A DNA stretch of 64,000 bases, from positions 35,035 to 99,034 of the forward strand of contig DBYJ01000028.1 in the NCBI GenBank assembly GCA_002309805.1. The letters are read 5' to 3'. Within the stretch, counting starts at the first letter, position 1; the number at the start of each line of letters is the position of its first letter. The notes beneath the pieces are model-generated. The model was not told the origin of the DNA. It ran no database searches and was given only the letters and a program-made list of their open reading frames with translations. Both the position numbers and the translations under genes were made by a program. Shown here piece after piece: positions 1 to 8,281 of the stretch. Source of the DNA: Bacteroidales bacterium UBA1189. GTDB lineage: Bacteria; Bacteroidota; Bacteroidia; Bacteroidales; Bacteroidaceae.

Positions 1-1257
1 TTCCACATTGGCCTGCCGCAGTTCCTCCTGCGCCTGCAAGTAACGCTTCTTGCGCTTACGGTCGATGAGCAGGAAGGTGATGGCCGTCCCTGAAAGGAGC
101 GCGACAGCCAGAATCCCCATCCAGAACATAAACCGCGCATGCCGTGCTTTCAACTGCTGATCGTGAACTTCTACGATATGTTTGTCTTGTATTTCTGTAA
201 TCTCCATTTGCTTGTTTATGGAGTAAATGGAATCCAGCAAAAGTGTATATTGATTGATGCAATACTGCGTTGAATCTGGTTTGTTCAACAAGGACATGAC
301 ATTTGCCAAGCCCTTATTTGCCATACAATTTGTATATAAATCATTACTGTTTTCAAGTGCTTTCTTGTAAAAGGTGAGAGCTGAATATAAATCTTTTTGT
401 TCAAAAAGAATTTCTGCTTTTAGTAACAATGATGCCCCTTTTCCTTTTTCATTATCGAAAAAAAACAAATAATCATCGAGAAAGGTGGAAGCTTTTTTAC
501 TATCATGCCAATGATAATAATATAACTTTGCTAATTCATAATAAGAGTCGTATCGAACACTTTCCTGTGTTTTTGTGTTTTGAATAACACATTTATATAG
601 ACTATCAGCTAATAAATCATCACCAATGTACATTGCCGATTCCCCTAAATAGTAATCTGCATAGGAAATATTTAATGAGTCAGAATTACATATATTTGAG
701 ACTCGATAACGCTTAAATGCAGCTATGGCATTCTCATTCATGTGATTCTTTAGATACTCCTTACCCAACTCAAACAAACTATACGCATAATATTTGTTTG
801 TTGTATCTGGGAAAAGGGTTGTAGCACGAAGGAGGGCATCGATGGCGTCAAGGTCGCGGCGCATATCTTTATAGGTGCAGCCAAGATAGTACTGGGCGAG
901 GGCGGCACGTTGGCTCTTGCGCTTGGTGCCGTAATAGTTCGTAGCGATAAGGGGCAGCGAATCGGACGTCAGACGGACACGGCATTTGTAGTTAGCCTGC
1001 GTCTTCAACAAAGCGTAATAGGCAGCCTCCCCCTTACCCCTCCTGAAGGAGGGGAGACCAGAGGAATCGGAAGCCCTTCCCTTTAGGGGAGGGTTGGGTG
1101 AGGCTATGCTCTCCAAGATTGCGCGTGCTTGCTGGGGGTCTGTCTCCATGAGGGCTTCGGCACGAAGCAGGGCATCGTGAAATGAGGCATCCCTGCGGCA
1201 GGAGGAAAGGGTTATCAGCAAAAGCAGGATGAGAAGGATGAGGGGCGCTTTTCTCAT
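1..1257 (-). CDS. TPR-type lipoprotein with a C-terminal membrane anchor (partial, runs off the left edge)
   Basis: Translated on the minus strand from ATG at 1257, the protein opens with a lipoprotein signal (MRKAPLILLILLLLITLSSC, lipobox Cys20). A helical region follows with TPR-like spacing of Ala, Leu and Tyr. Near the window edge there is one transmembrane segment (around FMFWMGILAVALLSG) and then a basic, coiled-coil-like stretch. The frame stays open to base 1, so the C-terminus is missing. In Bacteroidetes, proteins of this architecture often continue into a cytoplasmic HTH or signalling domain, but that part is not visible. It begins 12 bases after folB ends and is probably the last gene seen of the dnaA-nrdJ-folB operon. 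Residues about 51-78 are encoded by a double-hairpin element (see 1022-1104) that interrupts the helical region. The family assignment is by pattern only. Confidence 0.7.
   Translation of the reverse strand, partial: MRKAPLILLILLLLITLSSCRRDASFHDALLRAEALMETDPQQARAILESIASPNPPLKGRASDSSGLPSFRRGKGEAAYYALLKTQANYKCRVRLTSDSLPLIATNYYGTKRKSQRAALAQYYLGCTYKDMRRDLDAIDALLRATTLFPDTTNKYYAYSLFELGKEYLKNHMNENAIAAFKRYRVSNICNSDSLNISYADYYLGESAMYIGDDLLADSLYKCVIQNTKTQESVRYDSYYELAKLYYYHWHDSKKASTFLDDYLFFFDNEKGKGASLLLKAEILFEQKDLYSALTFYKKALENSNDLYTNCMANKGLANVMSLLNKPDSTQYCINQYTLLLDSIYSINKQMEITEIQDKHIVEVHDQQLKARHARFMFWMGILAVALLSGTAITFLLIDRKRKKRYLQAQEELRQANVE
1022..1104 (-). repeat. In-frame double-hairpin element, copy 1
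   Basis: On the coding strand this reads as two GC-rich hairpins in tandem: CCCTCCCCT/AGGGGAGGG-type arms, then CCCCTCC-TTCA-GGAGGGG. It adds about 28 residues (SPNPP...RRGKGEA) to the TPR lipoprotein without breaking the frame. Related copies lie in the same orientation and frame inside the genes at 40061 and 48907. This copy is the most diverged. Confidence 0.7.
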
Positions 1258-1269
1258 GGGGCTTCGTTG

Positions 1270-1635
1270 CTATTTGTCCGTACGGCTGAACGTGGCGGCG
1301 AAGCAGGTCTCGGCTATCTCTATGCCAGGGACGGGGGGATGGGGTTTGCAGAGACGGACATCGATGCTGTCGAGGGTGGGGAAGTCGGCAAGCAGACGGT
1401 GGGCAATACGGGTGGCGACGTGCTCGATGAGGTTGGAGGGCTGAGCCATCTCGGCCTTGACAGCGGCACAGACGGCAGCATAGTCGATGGTGTCCGTCAG
1501 GGTGTCCGTGTGGCAGGCCTCGCTGAAGTCGGCATGCAGACGCAGACTGACGGTATAATGCCCGCCCACGACGCGCTCCTGAGGAAGTGCGCCGTGATAG
1601 GCATAAAAGGCTATGTTGTTCAGCTCAAGGAACAT
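1270..1635 (-). CDS. folB: Dihydroneopterin aldolase (FolB)
   Basis: A 121-residue cytoplasmic enzyme of the folate pathway, predicted to convert 7,8-dihydroneopterin to 6-hydroxymethyl-7,8-dihydropterin and glycolaldehyde. Length and motifs fit the family: the N-terminal AFYAYHGALPQER (the YHG segment near the active site), a central NLIEHVATRIAH helix, and the C-terminal KPHPPVPG segment holding the conserved Lys-Pro near residue 97. The ATG at 1635 gives a full-length family start. It lies 78 bases after the nrdJ stop and 12 bases before the TPR lipoprotein, all on the minus strand, so it is probably part of the dnaA operon. Nothing is missing or unusual in the protein. Confidence 0.93.
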   Translation of the reverse strand: MFLELNNIAFYAYHGALPQERVVGGHYTVSLRLHADFSEACHTDTLTDTIDYAAVCAAVKAEMAQPSNLIEHVATRIAHRLLADFPTLDSIDVRLCKPHPPVPGIEIAETCFAATFSRTDK

Positions 1636-1713
1636 GGTTTTTGTTTTACGTTTAAGATTTAATGCTTAACGAACACGTCCTTTGGCCCTTGTTAAACGTT
1701 AAACAAAGAAACC

Positions 1714-4260
1714 TCATCCGCAGCGGGAGTAGCCGCAGTTGGTGCAATGGAGGCAGCCTTCCTCATAGACTAATGTCTGCTCGCCACAGGAGGGGCAGGC
1801 CTGGTCCTTGACGGCGGTGCCATCGACGATGTACTTCTTTAGCGCGCGCTCCACGCCAACCTTCCAGGTATTGATGGTCTCGTTGTCCATCTCAAGGCTG
1901 CCGACCATCTTGATCACCTGGTCGATAGGCATGCGGTAGCGGAGCACGCCGCTGATGAGCTTGGCATAGTTCCAGAACTCCTTGTTGAACTTCTCGGAGA
2001 GTCCCTCGATGGTGGTCTTGTAGCCACGCTTGTTGGTGAACTGGAAGTCGTAGTGCTTAACACCGTTCTCGTCGATGTTCTTGATGATAACGCCCTCGGT
2101 GACGCTCTTGGGCAAGAGGATGCCCTCGTCATCGTCCTGAAGACCGGTGAAGATTTCGTAGGGACGTCCGTCGAGCAAGCCAACGAAGGCCACCCACTTC
2201 TCGCGGTTGTTCTGGAAGCGGACGACGTCGCACTTCAGCACCTTGGGACGCACTTCGACGACGGGCTGGCGGCAGTCACACGGCTCGCAGCGTTTCTTCT
2301 CGTCCTTCTTCTCCTCGGCAGCAATGAGAACGCCGCTACGGCAGCCATCGCGATAAACGGTGCAGCCCTTGCAGCCTTGGCGCCAAGCCTCGATGTAGAG
2401 TTCGTTGACGAGTTCCTCAGTAGTGTCGGCAGGGAGATTGATGGTGACGCTGATGCTGTGGTCCACCCACTTCTGGATGCGGCCCTGCATCTGCACCTTC
2501 TTCACCCAGTCGATGTCGTTGGCTGAGGCGAGGTGATAGGGCGACTCAGCTAACAGGGCGTTCAGCTCGTCCTGCGTGTAGCGGCGGGTGGTGTCGTAGC
2601 CGTTGACGCGCATCCACGTGAGGAACTTTTGATGATAGACGATGAACTCCTCGAAGCAGTCGCCCGTCTCGTCGATATAGTCCACGTGTGCTCCGGGGTC
2701 GTCCTTGTTGACCTTGCGGCGGCGCTTATAGACGGGCATGAAGACAGGCTCGATGCCGCTGGTGGTCTGGGTGAGGATGCTGACGGTGCCCGTGGGGGCG
2801 ATGGTGAGGCAGGCGATGTTGCGACGTCCAAAGCGGACCATGTCGGCATAAAGCTGCGGGTCGGCTTCGGCGATACGGCGGATGAAGGGGTTGTCCTTCT
2901 CGCGCTGGGCATCGAAGATTTCGAATGCGCCGCGCTCGCGTGCCATGGTGACCGAGCTGCGATAGGCGCTGAGGGCTACGGTCTGCTGAACGCTGACGGC
3001 AAAGTCGGTGGCTTCGTCGGTGCCGTAGCGATAGCCCATGGCCGCCAGCATGTCGCCTTCGGCGGTGATGCCCACGCCAGTACGACGGCCCTTCGTGCTC
3101 TTGTCCATGATTTTCTGCCAAAGATGACGTTCGGAGAATTTGATTTCGTCGCTCTCTGGGTCGGTCTCGATTTTCTCCTGAATCTTCTGAATCTTCTCTA
3201 TCTCCAAGTCAATGATATCGTCCATGATGCGCTGGGCCTTGGCGACATGGCTGCGAAGCAGGTCGTAGTCGAACTCGGCCTCGGGCGTAAAAGGATTTTT
3301 CACATAGGAGAAGAGGTTGATAGCCAGCAGGCGGCAGCTGTCGTAAGGGCATAGGGGAATCTCGCCGCAGGGATTAGTGCTGACGGTACGGAAGCCGAGG
3401 TCGGCATAGCAGTCGGGGATGCTCTCGCGCAGGATGGTGTCCCAGAAGAGGACGCCCGGCTCGGCAGACTTCCAGGCGTTGTGGATAATCTTGTGCCAGA
3501 GGTCGGCGGCGTTGATTTCCTTGGAGTAGAGCGGCTCGTCGCTATCGATGGGGTACTGCTGCACGTAGGGCTTGCCCTCTACGGCTGCCTGCATGAAGGC
3601 ATCGTCCATCTTGACGGAGACATTGGCGCCCGTCACCTTGCCCTCGGTCATCTTGGCATCGATGAACGACTCGCTGTCGGGGTGCTTGATGGAAACGGTA
3701 AGCATCAGCGCGCCGCGCCGACCATCTTGTGCCACCTCGCGCGTACTATTAGAATAGCGTTCCATGAAGGGCACAAGGCCGGTGGAAGTGAGGGCGGAGT
3801 TTTTGACGGGCGATCCCTTCGGGCGAATATGCGAGAGGTCGTGCCCCACACCTCCACGACGCTTCATCAGTTGTACCTGCTCCTCGTCGATGCGGATGAT
3901 GGCGCCGTAGCTGTCGGCGTTGCCATCCATGCCGATGACGAAGCAGTTGGAGAGCGAGGCAATCTGAAAGTCATTGCCGATACCCGTCATGGGGCTGCCC
4001 TGCGGGATGATGTAGCGGAAGTGGTCAAGCAGGCCGAAGATTTCTTCGGCGCTCATGGGGTTCTCATATCTTTGTTCGATACGGGCAATTTCACGGGCTA
4101 TGCGCCAATGCATGTCAGTCGGGGTCTGTTCGTAGATATTGCCGAAGGAGTCCTTCATGGCATACTTGTTTACCCACACTTTGGCGGCCAGTTCGTCGCC
4201 GTTGAAATAGGCCAATGTGGCCTGGAAGGCTTCGTCGAAGCTGTATGTTTTCTTTTCCAC
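1714..4260 (-). CDS. nrdJ: Adenosylcobalamin-dependent (class II) ribonucleotide reductase
   Basis: An 848-residue cytoplasmic enzyme that reduces ribonucleotides to deoxyribonucleotides with an adenosylcobalamin-generated thiyl radical. Visible hallmarks are SNCFV near residue 105 (first redox Cys), NPCGEIPLCPYDSCR near 297 (radical Cys and Glu of the NPCGE motif), APTGTVS and TTSGIEP in the barrel, CKGCTVYRDGC near 633, and a C-terminal CPSCGE...CTNCGYSRCG zinc-ribbon-like tail that probably carries the re-reducing Cys pair. Size and the single-subunit layout fit class II enzymes; no NrdB-like subunit or activase is adjacent. The gene starts 15 bases after dnaA ends, so the two are probably co-transcribed. 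I see no cobalamin riboswitch in the 15-base gap or the dnaA leader. The organism would need B12 for this enzyme. Confidence 0.93.
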   Translation of the reverse strand: MEKKTYSFDEAFQATLAYFNGDELAAKVWVNKYAMKDSFGNIYEQTPTDMHWRIAREIARIEQRYENPMSAEEIFGLLDHFRYIIPQGSPMTGIGNDFQIASLSNCFVIGMDGNADSYGAIIRIDEEQVQLMKRRGGVGHDLSHIRPKGSPVKNSALTSTGLVPFMERYSNSTREVAQDGRRGALMLTVSIKHPDSESFIDAKMTEGKVTGANVSVKMDDAFMQAAVEGKPYVQQYPIDSDEPLYSKEINAADLWHKIIHNAWKSAEPGVLFWDTILRESIPDCYADLGFRTVSTNPCGEIPLCPYDSCRLLAINLFSYVKNPFTPEAEFDYDLLRSHVAKAQRIMDDIIDLEIEKIQKIQEKIETDPESDEIKFSERHLWQKIMDKSTKGRRTGVGITAEGDMLAAMGYRYGTDEATDFAVSVQQTVALSAYRSSVTMARERGAFEIFDAQREKDNPFIRRIAEADPQLYADMVRFGRRNIACLTIAPTGTVSILTQTTSGIEPVFMPVYKRRRKVNKDDPGAHVDYIDETGDCFEEFIVYHQKFLTWMRVNGYDTTRRYTQDELNALLAESPYHLASANDIDWVKKVQMQGRIQKWVDHSISVTINLPADTTEELVNELYIEAWRQGCKGCTVYRDGCRSGVLIAAEEKKDEKKRCEPCDCRQPVVEVRPKVLKCDVVRFQNNREKWVAFVGLLDGRPYEIFTGLQDDDEGILLPKSVTEGVIIKNIDENGVKHYDFQFTNKRGYKTTIEGLSEKFNKEFWNYAKLISGVLRYRMPIDQVIKMVGSLEMDNETINTWKVGVERALKKYIVDGTAVKDQACPSCGEQTLVYEEGCLHCTNCGYSRCG

Positions 4261-4275
4261 GTTGGTTAGAATTCC

Positions 4276-5691
4276 TTAACGCTTGAGGAGGGCTTTTTCG
4301 ATGGTAGTGACGTTGTCGCTCAGTTCTTTGTCGAAGTTCAACTGGTTCATGACGAGCTTGCAGGAATGGAGGACGGTGGTGTGGTCGCGGCCGCCGATGC
4401 ATTCGCCGATGCGGGTGAGCGTGATGTCCTTGACGTGTTTCTGGGCAAGGAACATGGCTATCTGGCGGGCTTGAACGACGGAGCGCTTGCGACTGCCGGA
4501 ACTGATTTCCTCCTGTGTGACATGGCAGGTGTTGCAGACGGTATTGAGGATGGAGTCGAGGGTGACCTCGCGCGGAGCTCGGCGAATGGCCTTGTTGATG
4601 ATGCGCTCAGCGAGGGTGACATCGGGCTCGCGGTTCAGGATGGTTGCGTGGGCGATAATGGAATTAAGGATGCCCTCCAGCTCACGCACACTATCCGTGA
4701 CGTTTTCAGCAATATAATCGAGAACGTCGTTGCTGATGATAAGGCCGTCTCTACGCACCTTGCTGGTGAGGATTGCCTTGCGTAAATTGTAGTCGGGACG
4801 CTCAATCTCAGCCACCAGTCCACATTTGAAGCGTGTGATAAGGCGGTCTTCCATGCCTTGCAACGATGAGGGGGCACGGTCGCACGACATGACAATCTGG
4901 CGCCCGTTCTGGTGCAGGTGGTTAAAGATATGGAAGAAAGTGTTCTGCGTCTTTTCAGGACCGACAAACTCCTGCACGTCATCAAGAAGGAGGACGTCGA
5001 TGGATTGGTAGAAATTGATGAAGTCGGTCAGCGTGTTCTTGCGTACGGCGTCCATGAACTGCACCTTGAAGAGGTTGGCCGAAACATAAAGGACGCGTTT
5101 GTCAGGATAGAGTTCCTTGACGCGCAGGCCGATGGCATTGATGAGGTGGGTTTTGCCCACACCGCTTGCGCCATAGACGAACAACGGATTGAAAATGGTG
5201 CGGCCTGGATTGTCAGCAATGCTGTTGCCCGCGGCCCTCGGCAAACGGTTGCTGTCGCCCTCGATAAAATTGTCGAAGCTGTAATTGGGGCGGAGCATCG
5301 GGTCGAGGTCCTGCGTGGCCACGCTGATGGGGCCGGGAGCCTTGTTGGTGCTTTTGCGGGCAGCGGATGTCTGCGGTTGGCTAATGCTGGCGCGACGGTT
5401 GGCCGATTCCTGGTCAACGGAGAGCTCGTTGGCCTTGTCGATCTGGACGCGATACATCAAGTCGGTGTTTTCACCGAACACACGGCAGATGGTGGCATAG
5501 AGGAGGTCGATGTAATGCTCCTCGATGTATTCATAGACGAACTGGCTGGGGATGGCTAACCACAGCACCTGCTCTGCAAACTTCTGCGGACGGATGTTTG
5601 CAAACCAGATATTATAGGCTGAGGCGGGGATGTTGTCACTAATGATTGACAAGCATTCGCTCCATCGTTGTTCCAGTTCTTCTTGTTTCAT
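4276..5691 (-). CDS. dnaA: Chromosomal replication initiator DnaA
   Basis: The 471-residue AAA+ initiator binds DnaA boxes at oriC and opens the DNA. All four domains are visible: an N-terminal helical domain (to about residue 85), a low-complexity linker (about 90-135), the AAA+ core with Walker A GASGVGKTH near 172 and Walker B VLLLDDVQ, sensor motifs around VMSCDRAPSSL, and the C-terminal DNA-binding domain with the signature GGRDHTTVLHS near 435. The ATG at 5691 matches the family start. It is the first gene of a likely dnaA-nrdJ-folB operon, with a Bacteroidetes-type promoter about 95 bases upstream. No clear cluster of TTATCCACA-like DnaA boxes is visible upstream, so this need not be oriC. 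Confidence 0.97.
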   Translation of the reverse strand: MKQEELEQRWSECLSIISDNIPASAYNIWFANIRPQKFAEQVLWLAIPSQFVYEYIEEHYIDLLYATICRVFGENTDLMYRVQIDKANELSVDQESANRRASISQPQTSAARKSTNKAPGPISVATQDLDPMLRPNYSFDNFIEGDSNRLPRAAGNSIADNPGRTIFNPLFVYGASGVGKTHLINAIGLRVKELYPDKRVLYVSANLFKVQFMDAVRKNTLTDFINFYQSIDVLLLDDVQEFVGPEKTQNTFFHIFNHLHQNGRQIVMSCDRAPSSLQGMEDRLITRFKCGLVAEIERPDYNLRKAILTSKVRRDGLIISNDVLDYIAENVTDSVRELEGILNSIIAHATILNREPDVTLAERIINKAIRRAPREVTLDSILNTVCNTCHVTQEEISSGSRKRSVVQARQIAMFLAQKHVKDITLTRIGECIGGRDHTTVLHSCKLVMNQLNFDKELSDNVTTIEKALLKR

Positions 5692-6133
5692 TTTTCAATT
5701 TTCGAAGGCAAAAAATTGGGAGTAGCGTCAACTGCTGCTCTCCATTTTTCAGCCTCGTCCGAATCAACTCGTTCTATTTACGCTGCAAAGTTCGGGCTTT
5801 TTTTTGAATTGACCAAACCCTTTTGAGATGCCCTTTTTTTTGCCTTTTCTAACCCCCTATAACCCAAACGCTTTTACTTTGCTTATTCTTGTTTGTCAAA
5901 AAAAAGTTGCAAGTCTGAAAGGTTTTGCTTTTCAGTAGATTGTTGTCTTCAGGTAGGGGAAAGGGGGTGCTTTGCATAGGTTGTTTTAAGGGCTGAAAAC
6001 GTAGCCTTGTGTAGGTTTTTGGCACCTTTCGTTTCCTCCTCCCAAAGAGGGCTCTTTATTTAGAGAAATTTTATATAGTCTCTTTTTCCGGCTTCGGATT
6101 TGCTCAAGTTGGCAGGCTCGGAATAGGGGAGAT
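5692..6133. other. Intergenic region upstream of dnaA
   Basis: About 440 bases without a supported gene. The left part holds the dnaA leader and promoter (5786-5817). The right part follows the end of the 30-to-6 kb minus-strand gene run. It has small hairpins (CCTC-CCAAA-GAGG near 6035 and CTCT-TTATTT-AGAG near 6056), but neither is a convincing terminator with a T-run. I see no tRNA, no riboswitch and no consensus DnaA boxes. Confidence 0.5.
5786..5817 (-). promoter_or_regulatory. Probable dnaA promoter
   Basis: On the minus strand, TTTG (-33 box), 20 bases, then GAACTTTG, which differs from the Bacteroidetes -7 consensus TAnnTTTG only in the first base. A start about 7 bases downstream would give a leader of roughly 90 bases before the dnaA ATG. 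Confidence 0.5.
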
Positions 6134-7027
6134 TTAGTCCTTGGAACGACCAAAAAGACGGATGTAGCGCGAGGGGTTTTTCTTGATGTCTTCGATGAGC
6201 TCGGAGGCTTCCGTGCAGACAGAGTTGAGGTGGTTGTAGAGGGTAGGATCGGCAATAATTTGGTGGGCGGTTCCGTTACCTTCAGTCAATTCTTCAGAAA
6301 GGGTGCGCAGGTTCTTCAGAGTGGCATCGAGGTTAGTGAGCAGGGCGTTCAGTCGCTCTTCGTCACTTAGTGTGTTCAGCTTGTCTGTGAATGTATCCAG
6401 TTTGTTGCCGACGCCCTGATAGGTATCGATGAGGCTGGAGATGTGCCGAATGGTGGTGGAAAACTCTGTCAGCGTGGATTTTGCGTCGGCAGTCAGCGCT
6501 TCGGTATTATGTAGCGTCTGATTGAGGGAGGGATCTGACGTCAGCTGATGGATGTTTGTCAGAATGGAGTCTGTCTTGGGAAGCAGCTGCATCAATTGGG
6601 GCATTAGCTGGGCAATTTGACTGCGTATGCCGCTGTACATCTCGCCGTTAAGGGTGTCGCCGGGGGTATAATAGCGTCCGTTGTCGGGCGCAAGTTCCAG
6701 TTTGACGTTGACGGTGCCGAGCAGCTCAGTCATCAGCAAGGCCTGACTACCTTGGGGGATGCGGAGTTTTTTGTTGACGCCGATGCGCACGACGATGCCG
6801 TCGGGATGGCTGTAGTTGTAGCTGATGCCGCTGACTATTCCGATGCGTACGCCGTTGACGTAGATGGGGCTGGAGTTGGAAAGCCCAGTTACATCGTTAT
6901 AGCGTACATAATAGGTGTGGTTGGATGAGAATAGATCTCTGCCTTTCAGGAAACTGATGCCTCCAAAGAGCAGAGCGAGTGCGAGCAGGAAGATGGCACC
7001 CAGAAGTATCTCTTTCCCTCGTTTCAT
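6134..7027 (-). CDS. MCE/MlaD-family lipid-transport protein
   Basis: A 297-residue protein with one N-terminal transmembrane anchor (ILLGAIFLLALALLFGGIS, about residues 6-24). An MCE domain follows (about 36-115; YYVRYNDVTGLSNSSPIYVNG is its typical opening, PQGSQALLMTELLGTVNVKLE its end). The C-terminal half is a long helical region. MCE proteins form hexameric periplasmic assemblies that move phospholipids between inner and outer membrane. The MlaE permease and MlaF ATPase that usually work with it are not in this window. The start overlaps the amidase stop by the 4-base ATGA junction, which implies translational coupling with that gene. It is the last gene of the long minus-strand run. 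Confidence 0.82.
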   Translation of the reverse strand: MKRGKEILLGAIFLLALALLFGGISFLKGRDLFSSNHTYYVRYNDVTGLSNSSPIYVNGVRIGIVSGISYNYSHPDGIVVRIGVNKKLRIPQGSQALLMTELLGTVNVKLELAPDNGRYYTPGDTLNGEMYSGIRSQIAQLMPQLMQLLPKTDSILTNIHQLTSDPSLNQTLHNTEALTADAKSTLTEFSTTIRHISSLIDTYQGVGNKLDTFTDKLNTLSDEERLNALLTNLDATLKNLRTLSEELTEGNGTAHQIIADPTLYNHLNSVCTEASELIEDIKKNPSRYIRLFGRSKD

Positions 7028-8271
7028 GGATGAAGGGCTTTGTATTCGTTGATGGCTTCGGTAGTGTTGATGCGCTTGCCGCCTCGGAAGGCAACGAGGA
7101 AGGCGTCTTTGTATGTGGCAGCAACTTTCTTGCGGAGCTCCTGAGCCTTATTGAGGTTGGTCGTATTGCCACAGGTGTATTTGTACGTTCCGTTTTCTTC
7201 GTAAAAGTTTACCTCCGTGAGTCCTTTGAGCTTGGGGCTGTTTGCCGGCAGCTTGGTGGAGGAGGTGAGAAACTGCACCTTGAAGACGATGGCTTCGGCA
7301 GTCTTCTTCTCCTCTTCGGCAGTTGACGAGTTCTGGTTTTTATTTGCCTGCTCTAAATTTTTATTTGCCTGCTCTGGCTTGGCAGATGCTTGGTCTGAGA
7401 TTTTATTTGCCTGCTCTGTTTTAGGGGGTGTTTGTGTCGTTGTTTTGGGGGCAGATTGCTTGTCTTTTTCTGCGCTTTGCGTATCCTTTTTCAGGTTTTT
7501 ATAGTAGCTGTCGAAGCCGTTGGCGATGCTCTTGCTGAGTTTCTCCTTGCCATCGGCAGAGTTGAGGAATTTCTCCTCCTCGGCATTGCTGATGAAGCCA
7601 AGCTCGACGAGGATGCTGGGCATGGACGTGGCGTGAAGAACAAGGAAACCAGCCTGATGGACGCCGCGATCGTAGCGCTTTGCCGTCGTGCAGAGCTGTT
7701 TCTGGACGCATTGGGCCAACGCGATGCTCTCTTTCAGGTATTCGCTCTGCAAATACTCGAAGATGATGTAGCTCTCAGGCGACGAAGGGTCGAATCCTTG
7801 ATAGCTCTCCTTGTAGTCCTTCTCCAGAAGGATGACGCTATTTTCGCGTTTGGCTGCGTTGAGGTTGGCCTGCGTGCGCCCCTCTTCTGAACCGAGGACA
7901 AACACCTCAGCACCATGGGCTTTGCGGCCTTCGGCAGCGTTGCAATGGACGGAGATGAAAAGGTCGGCCTTGGCTTTGTTGGCAATCCGAGCGCGTTCCT
8001 TCAGTTCGACGAAGACATCCGTGCGACGGGTGTACTTTACCGTTACTTCCGGATGGGCGTTGCGGATAAGCTCGCCTGCACGGAGGGCGACTTTGAGGGC
8101 AATGTCCTTTTCGTTCACCTTGCGGTTAGCGCTTTGTGCGCCAGGGTCTTTGCCTCCGTGTCCGGCATCTATGACAACAACAAACTCCTCCGCTGCCGTC
8201 AGGCTGATTGCCACAAATAAGACAGTCAGCAAACTGAAAAGACGGCGGGGGAGGAGCTTGTCGAAGTTCAA
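7024..8271 (-). CDS. N-acetylmuramoyl-L-alanine amidase (Amidase_3 family)
   Basis: A periplasmic enzyme predicted to cleave the amide bond between MurNAc and the stem peptide during cell separation or wall turnover. The zinc-binding fold is complete: VVIDAGHGGKDPGA (His ligand), the NEKDIAL segment with the Glu ligand, SVHCNA (second His) and SILVELGFISNAEE with the catalytic Glu. The frame extends upstream to 8484, but that part overlaps the preceding gene and is not protein-like. I place the start at TTG 8271, 10 bases after the upstream stop, which gives MNFDKLLPRRLFSLLTVLFV, a good signal peptide; no ATG is available there. The C-terminal third has a SPOR-like module after a linker made of four heptads encoded by 21-bp repeats (see 7333-7416). 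Translation is coupled to the MCE gene through an ATGA overlap. Confidence 0.9.
   Translation of the reverse strand: MNFDKLLPRRLFSLLTVLFVAISLTAAEEFVVVIDAGHGGKDPGAQSANRKVNEKDIALKVALRAGELIRNAHPEVTVKYTRRTDVFVELKERARIANKAKADLFISVHCNAAEGRKAHGAEVFVLGSEEGRTQANLNAAKRENSVILLEKDYKESYQGFDPSSPESYIIFEYLQSEYLKESIALAQCVQKQLCTTAKRYDRGVHQAGFLVLHATSMPSILVELGFISNAEEEKFLNSADGKEKLSKSIANGFDSYYKNLKKDTQSAEKDKQSAPKTTTQTPPKTEQANKISDQASAKPEQANKNLEQANKNQNSSTAEEEKKTAEAIVFKVQFLTSSTKLPANSPKLKGLTEVNFYEENGTYKYTCGNTTNLNKAQELRKKVAATYKDAFLVAFRGGKRINTTEAINEYKALHP
7333..7416 (-). repeat. Four tandem 21-bp repeats inside the amidase gene
   Basis: Four exact-length 21-base units on the coding strand share the core GAGCAGGCAAATAAAA; the second copy is degenerate. 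They encode the heptads EQANKIS, DQASAKP, EQANKNL and EQANKNQ in the linker at about residues 286-313. The same 21-bp family occurs between genes at 51114-51197 and 60767-60850. Confidence 0.85.
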
Positions 8272-8281
8272 GATGTCTCGA

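Noticed and set aside
4261..4275. A cobalamin riboswitch controlling nrdJ
   Set aside because: The gap to dnaA is only 15 bases and no B12-box-like sequence is seen in the dnaA leader.
5692..6133. Chromosomal origin (oriC) next to dnaA
   Set aside because: No cluster of DnaA boxes (TTATCCACA or close variants) or clear AT-rich unwinding repeats was seen; proximity to dnaA alone is not enough.
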